From NCBI GenBank assembly GCA_947178575.1, contig CAMWYX010000005.1, positions 22,363 to 86,362 of the forward strand: 64,000 bases of DNA, in the 5' to 3' direction. Below, one piece after another: positions 28,178-36,420 of the stretch. The notes beneath the pieces were generated by a model. The model worked only from the letters and a program-made list of their open reading frames with translations, did not search any database and was not told where the DNA came from. Both the position numbers and the translations under genes were made by a program. Numbering within the stretch: position 1 is the stretch's first letter; every line of letters begins with the position of its first letter. The DNA is from an uncultured Ruminococcus sp. (GTDB lineage Bacteria; Bacillota; Clostridia; Oscillospirales; Ruminococcaceae).

Positions 28178-28206
28178 TTGACATTTGTTCTTTGATGTGA
28201 TATTAT
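28178..28206 (+). promoter_or_regulatory. Promoter for the Wzz-like gene
   Basis: TTGACA at 28178-28183, 17 bases, TATTAT at 28201-28206. Confidence 0.85.
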
Positions 28207-28255
28207 GTATACGGACTGAAATGTCCGTATTCTAAAAAAATTACAGGAGGCAGAA

Positions 28256-29770
28256 ATGGCAAAAAACGATGAACGTAATCTGAATATCACCATAAACAAC
28301 AGTGAAAAAGAGGATTCTGAGGTAATAATCTCTATCGGCACGATACTGAAAAAACTGAAAAAGTATCTTGTTATATGGATTGTCGTTGCTGTTGTATTCG
28401 TAGGTGCAGCATTTGGATATTCAACTGTAACCACACATTCAAATAAGGCAGTGCTTACCTCACTTATAGGTTTTTCCTATGACGGAATTGAAAAGGGTCT
28501 TGACCCTAATGGCAGGTCGTTCGATATAAATACAGTAAAGAGTCCTGCTGTTATCGAATCTGCTCTTACAGAGCTCGGGTTTGATGTGAAAGACTTGGAA
28601 AATATACGCTCCGGTATATATTTCAGGTCAAGTATTCCGAAAAATGCTCTTGACAGATTTACTGTATACAACAGTATTCTGGAACAGGGTTCAAGCGGTT
28701 CAATCACAGCTGCTGAAAGAGTTCTCGAAACTTCTTATTTCCCGACACAGTATACTGTATGTTTTGACTACAACGGAACAAGTCTGAGCGATGATGATGC
28801 AGTTGACGTATTTAATAAGATTCTTGAACGTTATAAAGAGTATTTCTATATCAGTTACGGATATAATACATCTCTCGGAAATGCCGTATCAGCGATAAGT
28901 TACAACGATTATGACTACACAGAAGCTATTGATGTATTCAGCAACAGCCTCAGTACACTGAGAAAATATATCAAGGACCTTTCAGACGAAGATGACAGTC
29001 GATTCCGTTCAACTGTTACAGGATATACATTTTCCGACCTTTATGAAGCTATAAATACAGTAGAAACTATTGACCTTGATAAGTTGTCCTCTTACATAAC
29101 AGTAAATAATCTTACAAAGGATAAGGACGCATCACTTGCCTATTACGAGTACAGAATAAAAGCTCTTACACGTCAGAAATCGCAGCTTGAAGAACAGCTT
29201 GCCGCTTATGAGGATTCTATAAAGAAGTACGAGAAAGACCAGATAATCGTATTTGGAAACAATGAGGATACAAATACACAATCAAGTCTTGCTTCTGAAC
29301 AGTATGACAAAATGTTTGGTGAAAAGAACGAAATCGCAAATCAGCTTGCAGAAACAAAGCAGCAGATAAATTTCTATAAAGAAAGACAGCAGGCTCTCAA
29401 GGGCAATACAGCGGGTTCAAAGGATATGCAGGAAAGAGCAGATGCTGATTTTGTCGCACTCAATGAAAAGGTTAATCGTCTTGTAGATTTGGTATGTGAT
29501 ACTTCTGAAGATTACTACAAGAATGTTACTTTTGCCAATGCTTACAATGTAATTGTTCCGGCATCAAATACATCATCTGACAAAATGGGACGTATCATAA
29601 ACAATGCCAAGATGCCGGCTATTGTTCTCGAAGTTCTTGCTTTTGTTGCATACTTCGCAGTTGCCTTTATTGAGGCACTTGTGTGCGACAACCGAAAGAG
29701 AAAAGCGGCTGCCAACGCTGAAAAATCAGATGACGACAGCACTGATGAAGATAAAGACAACAAGAAATAA
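28256..29770 (+). CDS. Wzz/chain-length-determinant-like membrane protein
   Basis: A 504-residue protein with the two-helix layout of polysaccharide co-polymerases. A helix at about residues 38-58 (YLVIWIVVAVVFVGAAFGYS) and another near 458-480 enclose a large external region. That region contains a coiled coil around RQKSQLEEQLAAYEDSIKKYE and LAETKQQINFYKERQQ. The C terminus is short, cytoplasmic and charged. This points to control of capsule or exopolysaccharide length, but no glycosyltransferase, tyrosine kinase or flippase is nearby, so the role is open. GGAGG precedes the ATG by 6 bases. Confidence 0.65.
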   Translation: MAKNDERNLNITINNSEKEDSEVIISIGTILKKLKKYLVIWIVVAVVFVGAAFGYSTVTTHSNKAVLTSLIGFSYDGIEKGLDPNGRSFDINTVKSPAVIESALTELGFDVKDLENIRSGIYFRSSIPKNALDRFTVYNSILEQGSSGSITAAERVLETSYFPTQYTVCFDYNGTSLSDDDAVDVFNKILERYKEYFYISYGYNTSLGNAVSAISYNDYDYTEAIDVFSNSLSTLRKYIKDLSDEDDSRFRSTVTGYTFSDLYEAINTVETIDLDKLSSYITVNNLTKDKDASLAYYEYRIKALTRQKSQLEEQLAAYEDSIKKYEKDQIIVFGNNEDTNTQSSLASEQYDKMFGEKNEIANQLAETKQQINFYKERQQALKGNTAGSKDMQERADADFVALNEKVNRLVDLVCDTSEDYYKNVTFANAYNVIVPASNTSSDKMGRIINNAKMPAIVLEVLAFVAYFAVAFIEALVCDNRKRKAAANAEKSDDDSTDEDKDNKK

Positions 29771-29781
29771 TACATAATTTA

Positions 29782-29852
29782 AAGCCTGTTCACGTAATAT
29801 TTCGGTGAACAGGCTTATAAGGCTGTTCTGAATAAAATCAGAACAGCTTTTT
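29782..29852 (+). terminator. Tandem hairpins ending in an intrinsic terminator
   Basis: First a 12-bp perfect stem (29782-29793 with 29805-29816) without a T run. Then a 10-bp stem (29822-29831 with 29838-29847) followed by TTTTT. Confidence 0.88.
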
Positions 29853-29909
29853 GATTTTGAATTCAATAAGCTTTGCTTGTTGTTATAAATTATCATAGGG
29901 AGAATGATT

Positions 29910-32708
29910 ATGAGAAAAAAAATCAGAAGATTGACAGCATTTGTTTCGGCAGCCGCAATATGCACTGCGACATTTCCATACTGCGGAACTGTTACAGCCG
30001 TAGATGACTATAAGGTGCGTGACCCTTTCTTTAATTTCAGGGACGACTATAATTATTACGAGTCGGAGCATTTTCAGTTTATCTGGGGAAACAACGGAGC
30101 AGATTCATCACGTGTTACTCAGGAATTTCTTGAAGCAAATGCAAGAAATATGGAATCATGCTGGGACGTTTATATGAATGAGCTTGCAATGGCTCCGCCG
30201 TCTCAGTCCGTTGAGGAAAATCTCAGGGACGGAAACAATTACAAGACGAATTTCTATATTTCAGGAACAGGTCTTGAAGGAATGGCTGACGACTGGGCAT
30301 ATATGTCATGGGATAACGGAGGATTTGCGTATATGTTCTGCTGTGTTGATTCCATGCAGACAAATCCGCCGTCATGGGTTCTGCCGCATGAATTCGGACA
30401 CGTTATGACGGCTCACCAGAAAGGCTGGAATAATAATAAATATTCATATGCATGGTGGGAGGCTATCGGAAACTGGTACAGGGAACAATATCTTTACAGT
30501 GATTATTCCAATGATAATACCGGTCACGGAACGGATTTCTTTGAAACGTACATGAAGAATATGTCATTTACTTTTCCATGTGGACGTGACTATTACGCAT
30601 CATGGGCGTTTTTGCAGTATCTGACGGAAAATCCGGATAATCTTGACGGCTACGGTGCAGATTTCGTCAAGAAAATGCTTCAGGAGGGTCAGGTAGATGA
30701 ATATCCTTTTGAGCAGGTTGAACGTCTTGCACCGGCTGACCTGAAAGAAACGCTCGGAATGTATGCAGCACATATGGCAGGACTTGATTTTGCAAACGGC
30801 GATTCATATCGTGCAAGACTGAATGAACTTCTTGAGCAGGGCGACTGGAACTGGCAGCAGATATACACAATGCTCGAACCTGTGGGAACTTCCGGAAATA
30901 CATATGCAGTTCCGACAGAAAGAGCTCCGCAGTTTGCAGGACTTAATATAATTCCTTTGGAAGTTTCCGGCGATTTTACCGTTGATTTAAAAGGTCTTTC
31001 AAGCCTTGACGGTGCGGACTGGAGAGCCTGTGTAATACAGCAGAAATCTGACGGAAAATGCGTATATTCTCCGCTTTTCAAATCCGGAGAGGGCGTATCT
31101 GTATCAAATATCGGCGCACAGTCGGTATATCTCGCAGTAATTGCTACTCCTGACCTTGATAAGATAACAAAATACGGTCTGCCCGGAATCTATGACGATG
31201 CGTCGGAGTTCTCCGAAAGCAATGTGCCTTTTTCCTCAAAAGAACGCTATCCCTATCAGATTACAGTCAGTGAAAATGTATCAATGAAAAAACGTCGGAT
31301 AGATATTCCGGATTCCGGAAGCTATTCCAGACACCCTAACGGCGGAGGACTTGTTGCGCCGACTGCTTCAGTTGATGCAAGTGTATACGTTGCTCCCGAT
31401 GCTGTTGTAAAGGATTATGCAAGAGTAACCGGTAATGTGAAACTCCTTGACCATGCAGTTGTTGAGGGCGGTGCGCAGGTTTCCGGAAATGCTGTTGTAG
31501 CAGGGTTCGGAATGGTTGCTGAAAATGCCGTAGTATCGGGAAACGCCCGTGTTGACGATTACGCTATGGTTATGGGCAGAGCGAATATAAGCGGAAATGC
31601 TCAGATTATCGAAAGTGCCTGTGTTTACGGAAATGTCACAATGACTGACAATTCCGTGGCAAAGGGAATCGCTTTCGCTATGGCTGACGGAAAACTCAGC
31701 GGAAGCGGAAAAATCGACGGCGATTACTATGACGACAGCGGAAAGACTGTTTCAAAGGGAACATCTTTCGGCTGGACGAGTTCGCAGAGCTATTCCGACA
31801 GCCGTCCGTACACCGAAAATCTCATATATGCATATGACTTTACAGATAACAGCAGTATGACATTCAGCGACCGTTATACTTCGACATACGGAATGAACAG
31901 CGGAGCATTATGGGAGCAGGAAAGAACTTCCGCAAACGGTGTTCTTACGTTCAGCGGAAAGCAGTTCGGCGAACTCGACGGAAGCATATTGTACAATGAT
32001 AATCTTGAAATACAGCTTGGACTTCTTAACCGTGACGCTTCCGGAAATGATGATACCATACTTTATCTCGGCGATGAAAATGCACATATCAGGGTAAGTA
32101 TTCAGGACAGTGTGGTAAATGTAGAATTTAAAAACGGAGACATTACCGAAAACATCACAACGCATAAGGATTTACTGACCTGCGGTGAATGGGCGAATAT
32201 TGTTACCGGGATAATAGACGGTCAGGCGTTTATTGTCAAAAATGATTATGTTTCCGCAGAAAAATCCGTGACCATAAAGCCGTCAGATATTGCAGATTCC
32301 GTCGGAGAATCAGCTGTCTACCGCATAGGCGGAGGAATTTCAGATAAAAATAATTTCAATGGTTCACTGGATTACGTCAGGTTCTTTAACGGTATCGGTG
32401 AAGCTCCGGAAGAAAAATACACCGAAAAAGAGGAAATAAATGAACCTCCGACGGAAGAACCAACTAAAGAACCGGACAAAGAAATTTTATACGGCGATGC
32501 AAACTGTGACGGCGAAGTATCTGTTGCAGATGCAACGCTGATATTGCAGGTTCTCGGCAATAGTGACAAATATCATCTCAGTGAACAGGGCAGAAAAAAT
32601 GCAGATTGCTGTGATACAGGCGACGGCATATCTGCTATTGATGCTCTTGCAATACAGCGTTATGATGCAGGTGCTGTAACATCTCTTCCTACTTTTTCCA
32701 AGCAGTAA
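29910..32708 (+). CDS. Secreted dockerin protein with zinc-peptidase-like domain (DUF6055-like) and hexapeptide beta-helix
   Basis: A 932-residue exported protein. A signal peptide (MRKKIRRLTAFVSAAAICTA) precedes a domain with HEFGH at 160-164 and a glutamate in WEAIGNW at 184. That is 20 residues after the second histidine, the spacing of thermolysin-type gluzincins. Residues about 486-595 are hexapeptide repeats of the left-handed beta-helix type (VYVAPDAVVKDYARVTGNV and on). Residues about 638-827 look like a LamG-type beta sandwich. A Pro/Glu-rich linker leads to a type I dockerin with two Ca loops (GDANCDGEVSVADATLIL, TGDGISAIDALAIQRY). The dockerin implies attachment to a cellulosome scaffoldin. 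An ATG 6 bases earlier is too close to GGGAG. Confidence 0.85.
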   Translation: MRKKIRRLTAFVSAAAICTATFPYCGTVTAVDDYKVRDPFFNFRDDYNYYESEHFQFIWGNNGADSSRVTQEFLEANARNMESCWDVYMNELAMAPPSQSVEENLRDGNNYKTNFYISGTGLEGMADDWAYMSWDNGGFAYMFCCVDSMQTNPPSWVLPHEFGHVMTAHQKGWNNNKYSYAWWEAIGNWYREQYLYSDYSNDNTGHGTDFFETYMKNMSFTFPCGRDYYASWAFLQYLTENPDNLDGYGADFVKKMLQEGQVDEYPFEQVERLAPADLKETLGMYAAHMAGLDFANGDSYRARLNELLEQGDWNWQQIYTMLEPVGTSGNTYAVPTERAPQFAGLNIIPLEVSGDFTVDLKGLSSLDGADWRACVIQQKSDGKCVYSPLFKSGEGVSVSNIGAQSVYLAVIATPDLDKITKYGLPGIYDDASEFSESNVPFSSKERYPYQITVSENVSMKKRRIDIPDSGSYSRHPNGGGLVAPTASVDASVYVAPDAVVKDYARVTGNVKLLDHAVVEGGAQVSGNAVVAGFGMVAENAVVSGNARVDDYAMVMGRANISGNAQIIESACVYGNVTMTDNSVAKGIAFAMADGKLSGSGKIDGDYYDDSGKTVSKGTSFGWTSSQSYSDSRPYTENLIYAYDFTDNSSMTFSDRYTSTYGMNSGALWEQERTSANGVLTFSGKQFGELDGSILYNDNLEIQLGLLNRDASGNDDTILYLGDENAHIRVSIQDSVVNVEFKNGDITENITTHKDLLTCGEWANIVTGIIDGQAFIVKNDYVSAEKSVTIKPSDIADSVGESAVYRIGGGISDKNNFNGSLDYVRFFNGIGEAPEEKYTEKEEINEPPTEEPTKEPDKEILYGDANCDGEVSVADATLILQVLGNSDKYHLSEQGRKNADCCDTGDGISAIDALAIQRYDAGAVTSLPTFSKQ

Positions 32709-32771
32709 GATTTATTTTTTAAACTCTGATTTATATGTAAATCAGGATTTAAGAATAAAATAATAAAAAAA

Positions 32772-32806
32772 CGGCATAATATCCTCGAAGGAGTGATATT
32801 ATGCCG
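32772..32806 (+). promoter_or_regulatory. Hairpin enclosing the ribosome binding site and start codon of spoVAD
   Basis: CGGCATAATATC (32772-32783) pairs perfectly with GATATTATGCCG (32795-32806). The 11-base loop holds AGGAG, and the spoVAD ATG at 32801 is inside the 3' arm. AAATTTTT follows, so it could also act as a terminator for the gene upstream. Confidence 0.8.
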
Positions 32807-33817
32807 AAATTTTTATCAAGAGGAGTATTCCTGTTCGATACGCCTCCAAAAATTGAAAGCTTTGCGGCGGTAGTCGGCGAAAAGGAGGGCGAAGGTCCTC
32901 TGGGTTCGTGTTTTGACAAAATCGTGACAGACAGCCATTTCGGACAGAAAACATGGGAGCAGGCAGAAAGCAGATTCCAGCTTGAAGCCGTAAGCTATGC
33001 CGTCCGTAAAGCCGGACTGACTAAGGAAGATATTGACATCATATGTGCCGGTGACCTGATAAATCAGTGTACCGGTTCGTCATACGGATTGCGACAGCTT
33101 GAAATACCGTTTATGGGATTGTACGGAGCGTGTTCTACAATGGCGGAGGGAATAATAACCGCTTCGCTTTTAGCGGACAGCGGAGCAGCAATGCGGACGG
33201 CAGCAGTTACATCATCTCATTTTTCGACGGCAGAACGTCAGTTCCGTGCACCCTTGTCATATGGCGGACAGCGTACTCCGACGGCTCAGTGGACGTGTAC
33301 GGCTTCGGGAGCTGTTATAATTTCCGGAATAACCGGAAAAACCGAAATATACGGCTGTTGTGTAGGCAGAATAGCCGACCTCGGAATAACCGATATAACA
33401 AATATGGGAGCAGCAATGGCTCCGGCAGCGGCTGATGTAATATGCCGGTATTTCGCAGTATCCGGAACATCTCCGGTGGATTATGATTATATTGTCACCG
33501 GCGACCTCGGAGAACTCGGAAGCAGTCTCCTTGTGGAACTTCTTGCAAAAGAGGGCATTGATATATCTGTAAATCATCGTGACTGCGGAGCAATGATATT
33601 TGATAAGGAAAAACAGGATACTCACTGCGGAGGTTCAGGATGTGGTTGCAGTGCGAGTGTTCTGTGCGGATATTTTCTTCCGGCTCTGGAATGCGGAGAC
33701 GTGCATCGGATTCTGTTCATTGCTACCGGTGCATTGATGTCAACAATGTCGGTCCAGCAGGGAGAATCCATTCCGACAATTGCACATCTTGTTGAACTGA
33801 GAGGTAGTATAAAATGA
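32801..33817 (+). CDS. spoVAD: Stage V sporulation protein AD
   Basis: Thiolase-fold protein that binds dipicolinic acid and is part of the SpoVA channel loading DPA into spores. In 338 residues, LSRGVFLFDTPPKIESFAAV, ICAGDLINQCTGSSYGLR and GLYGACSTMAEG are characteristic. The C terminus VQQGESIPTIAHLVEL matches the family. The start codon lies in a 12-bp hairpin. spoVAE overlaps by 4 bases. spoVAC, which normally precedes it, is absent here. Confidence 0.94.
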   Translation: MPKFLSRGVFLFDTPPKIESFAAVVGEKEGEGPLGSCFDKIVTDSHFGQKTWEQAESRFQLEAVSYAVRKAGLTKEDIDIICAGDLINQCTGSSYGLRQLEIPFMGLYGACSTMAEGIITASLLADSGAAMRTAAVTSSHFSTAERQFRAPLSYGGQRTPTAQWTCTASGAVIISGITGKTEIYGCCVGRIADLGITDITNMGAAMAPAAADVICRYFAVSGTSPVDYDYIVTGDLGELGSSLLVELLAKEGIDISVNHRDCGAMIFDKEKQDTHCGGSGCGCSASVLCGYFLPALECGDVHRILFIATGALMSTMSVQQGESIPTIAHLVELRGSIK

Positions 33818-34173
33818 TTGAACTTCTGAAAGCATTTATAATAGGCGGAGCTATATGTGCTGTAGGTCAGCTTCTTATTGATTTTACAAAGCTTACTCCG
33901 GCACGTATACTGACGGGATTTGTTGTAGCAGGTGTTATTCTTTCGGCGATAGGTCTTTACAAACCGCTTGCTGATTTCGGGGGAGCAGGAGCAAGCGTAC
34001 CGCTTACGGGATTCGGACATCTTTTGGCGGACGGCGTTCGGAAAGCCGTTGACAGGGACGGATTTGTGGGGGTTTTCACCGGCGGACTTACAGCATCTTC
34101 GGCAGGAATAACAACCGCACTTCTTGCAGGTCTTGGGGCATCTCTTGTGTTCAGGCAGAAAGACAAGAGTTAG
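33814..34173 (+). CDS. spoVAE: Stage V sporulation protein AE
   Basis: Small membrane protein of the SpoVA DPA channel. Its 119 residues have about four helices and the conserved ICAVGQLLIDFTKLTPARIL and GFGHLLADGVRKAV. The ATG overlaps the spoVAD stop (ATGA), so the two are co-translated. SpoVAC is related in sequence, but the order after spoVAD favours SpoVAE. Confidence 0.9.
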   Translation: MIELLKAFIIGGAICAVGQLLIDFTKLTPARILTGFVVAGVILSAIGLYKPLADFGGAGASVPLTGFGHLLADGVRKAVDRDGFVGVFTGGLTASSAGITTALLAGLGASLVFRQKDKS

Positions 34174-34229
34174 TATATTTTTAATGTTTGTTATGGATAG
34201 TATTCCCTTGTTTTCTCCTGATTTATCAA

Positions 34230-34258
34230 TTGACAAACAAGCTGTAGTATGATATAAT
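34230..34258 (+). promoter_or_regulatory. Consensus promoter for the 147-residue unknown gene
   Basis: TTGACA at 34230-34235, 17 bases, TATAAT at 34253-34258. Confidence 0.9.
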
Positions 34259-34294
34259 GAACTTGTTTATTATTATTTTTCAAGGAGAATTACT

Positions 34295-34738
34295 ATGGCT
34301 GAAAATTTGACCAGCTGGCAGATGATTGCCGGAGTTTACAAAAGGGTTATCCATGACAGACCAGGCACATGGGACAGGCAGGTTGTTGAGGTTTCCATAT
34401 CCGAAAAGATTGCCGAAATTGTCCGTAATGACGAGTTGTGCTATGCGGCGGTTTCGGAAAAACCGGTTCAGAATGAAAAAGAAATGAAAATTGATTTTAC
34501 TCTTATAACCGGTGAGGGAAAGGATTATCTGATTCTGTTCCCCGATTCTGAAACAGCACAGAAAATGGGAATGCAGTGTATTTCATGCTCCACGGGCTAT
34601 ATACTGAAAACACTTCTGAACGCTCAGGAACTCGCCGGAATACAGCTTATTGTCGAACTCGATGAAAAAAACAAAAGTTACAGTATAGGTGAGATAACAA
34701 AAGAAATGGCACAGTCTGCACTTTCGATGACAGAATAA
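34295..34738 (+). CDS. Unknown 147-residue cytoplasmic protein
   Basis: No signal peptide or membrane helix. It begins MAENLTSWQMIAGVYKRVIH and includes KIDFTLITGEGKDYLILFPDS and an acidic C-terminal half. The alternating strand/helix pattern and the ILFPDSETA stretch faintly recall SseB-like domains, but I would not assign it. A perfect SigA promoter and AAGGAG site suggest steady expression. It is transcribed alone, and faces the convergent XRE regulator. Confidence 0.7.
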   Translation: MAENLTSWQMIAGVYKRVIHDRPGTWDRQVVEVSISEKIAEIVRNDELCYAAVSEKPVQNEKEMKIDFTLITGEGKDYLILFPDSETAQKMGMQCISCSTGYILKTLLNAQELAGIQLIVELDEKNKSYSIGEITKEMAQSALSMTE

Positions 34739-34762
34739 TATAACATCATGACCGGATAACAG

Positions 34763-34797
34763 AAAAGCCGGAAAAATACAATTCATATCTTTCCGGC
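34763..34797 (-). terminator. Terminator of the XRE regulator gene
   Basis: GCCGGAAA (34767-34774) pairs with TTTCCGGC (34790-34797). Read on the minus strand it is followed by TTTTC, 12 bases after the regulator stop. Confidence 0.7.
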
Positions 34798-34808
34798 TGA
34801 TATATTTA

Positions 34809-35537
34809 TCAATATCCTCTGTCGTTTTCGGTTGCATGATATTTTGCACGTGTGCGGGCAATGCTTTCCTCACTGCGTTTGATAAGATTAAGAAGCGATG
34901 ACGAATATTGAGCATAATCTTTTTGTAGTGTGGAAGTTGTTATATACAGCGTGTCGTAATTGTCAACACAGTCGTTTCCGTCGAGGGCGATTCCGCAGGA
35001 GGAAGCTTTTATATCTGCTTCGCTCATGGAAATTATTGCATTTGAACTGTCATTCGCTATTACTTTCGGAATCCTGAAAAGTTTCTGGTCGTTATGCGGA
35101 TTGGCATTGTATATAATGCGGAAGAGCTTGTACACCGACAGCATAAGATAGCTGGAAACTTCTTTTATAAGTGTAATACTTCCGGCTTTCTGTGCGAGAC
35201 TGAAAAGCAGACTGATAGAGTTGTTTATTATACGGCGGTTGAAGTTTATTATTTCCGGCGACGGCATTTCGAGATTATTGTTTCCGTCGTCATCGGGAAT
35301 ATCTTCGATAGTGATTACTTTTCCCTCGGGTTCGGGAGTACGTCCGAGAAGATAGTCGCAGGAAACATTATAATAGTCGGCGATTTTGACGAGGAAATTA
35401 AGACCGCATTCACGTATTCCTTTTTCGTAGTGTGAGAGCAGAGCCTGTGAAATTCCGAGGTCTGCGGCGGCTTGTTTCTGACTGATATGGCGTTCTTTTC
35501 TTTGAAGTGTAATTATTCTTGCGAAATCCGAGTTCAT
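34809..35537 (-). CDS. XRE-family transcriptional regulator with long C-terminal domain
   Basis: In 242 residues, an N-terminal Cro/C1-type HTH (SQKQAAADLGISQALLSHYEKGIRE) ends in the common NVSCDYLLGRT. An acidic linker (EDIPDDDGNNN) leads to a helical C-terminal domain of about 140 residues I do not recognise, perhaps a ligand or dimerisation module. GGAGG precedes the ATG by 8 bases. A 13-base palindrome between its promoter and start suggests autoregulation. No prophage genes are nearby, so it is probably a chromosomal regulator. Confidence 0.85.
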   Translation of the reverse strand: MNSDFARIITLQRKERHISQKQAAADLGISQALLSHYEKGIRECGLNFLVKIADYYNVSCDYLLGRTPEPEGKVITIEDIPDDDGNNNLEMPSPEIINFNRRIINNSISLLFSLAQKAGSITLIKEVSSYLMLSVYKLFRIIYNANPHNDQKLFRIPKVIANDSSNAIISMSEADIKASSCGIALDGNDCVDNYDTLYITTSTLQKDYAQYSSSLLNLIKRSEESIARTRAKYHATENDRGY

Positions 35538-35571
35538 ATTATAAGTCCTCCTGTATAATTATTAATAATCG

Positions 35572-35584
35572 ATACTTAAAGTAT
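35572..35584. promoter_or_regulatory. Palindrome, possible operator of the XRE regulator
   Basis: ATACTT-A-AAGTAT, a perfect 13-base dyad just downstream of the regulator's -10 box. Confidence 0.5.
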
Positions 35585-35590
35585 ATTATT

Positions 35591-35619
35591 ATTATAATAC
35601 AATTTGTATAATATGTAAA
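35591..35619 (-). promoter_or_regulatory. Promoter of the XRE regulator
   Basis: Minus strand TTTACA (35619-35614), 17 bases, TATAAT (35596-35591). Confidence 0.75.
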
Positions 35620-35700
35620 TAGTCAGAACAGACAATAATTATCGGAAAGAGTATGATTATTTTGTATAAATATGGCATAATTTAGGATAGGTGATGTTTT

Positions 35701-36324
35701 GTGAAAGGCTACAGAATCAGTCTTGTCCGTCATGGAATGACGGAAGCAAATGAAAAAGGTATGTATATCGGAAAAACAGACCTTCCGCTTTCGGATAAGG
35801 GAGCGGCGGAACTCGTCGCAAAAACAGATGAATTTGATTATCCGAAAGTACATAAGGTATATACTTCTCCGCTTAAAAGATGTACCGAAACCGCCGACAT
35901 ACTTTTCCCCGATACGGAAATAATGACTGTGGACGGTCTGCGTGAACTTGATTTCGGCACATTTGATGGCAAAACAGTTGACGAACTTATTGAACGTCCC
36001 GACTATAAGGAATGGCTCAAAGGCGGACGGAGTTCCAGACCGCCGGAGGGGGAAAGCCTTGAGGAAATGACGGCACGTATTTTTTCGGCGGTTCACGGCA
36101 TAATTATGGATATGATGGAAAACGGACTTACACATTGTGCAGTAGTTACTCACGGCGGAATAATATCAAATCTTCTGACAGGATTCGGAATCCCGAAATA
36201 TGACCCGAAATATCTTAATGCCTCATACGGAGAGGGATTTGATATTATGGTAACTGCTCAGATGTGGCTTAATTCTCAGGCGTTTGAGATACTTAATCTT
36301 TTTCCTTATATCGATTCAGAATAA
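35701..36324 (+). CDS. Histidine phosphatase family protein (phosphoglycerate mutase/CobC-like)
   Basis: A 207-residue phosphatase of the branch 1 histidine phosphatase superfamily. The phospho-acceptor is in LVRHGMTEAN, the second catalytic histidine in VVTHGGIISN, and the arginine in SPLKRCTETA. The YIGKTDLPLSDKG stretch resembles alpha-ribazole phosphatase, but no cobalamin genes are nearby, so the substrate is open. The start is a GTG about 8 bases after AGGT. Confidence 0.85.
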   Translation: MKGYRISLVRHGMTEANEKGMYIGKTDLPLSDKGAAELVAKTDEFDYPKVHKVYTSPLKRCTETADILFPDTEIMTVDGLRELDFGTFDGKTVDELIERPDYKEWLKGGRSSRPPEGESLEEMTARIFSAVHGIIMDMMENGLTHCAVVTHGGIISNLLTGFGIPKYDPKYLNASYGEGFDIMVTAQMWLNSQAFEILNLFPYIDSE

Positions 36325-36420
36325 TTTTCCGGAAACAGGCAATAATATCCTTATAATTTGTATATATGTATAATTTTGTGTATTATTATGAATTATACTG
36401 AAAGGCAGTGAACGGATATT

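Noticed and set aside
33622..34236. 204-codon minus-strand frame antisense to spoVAE
   Set aside because: Cys/Lys/Arg-rich shadow of a well-supported gene pair.
35623..36153. 176-codon minus-strand frame
   Set aside because: Antisense to the histidine phosphatase gene, with no motif or ribosome binding site.
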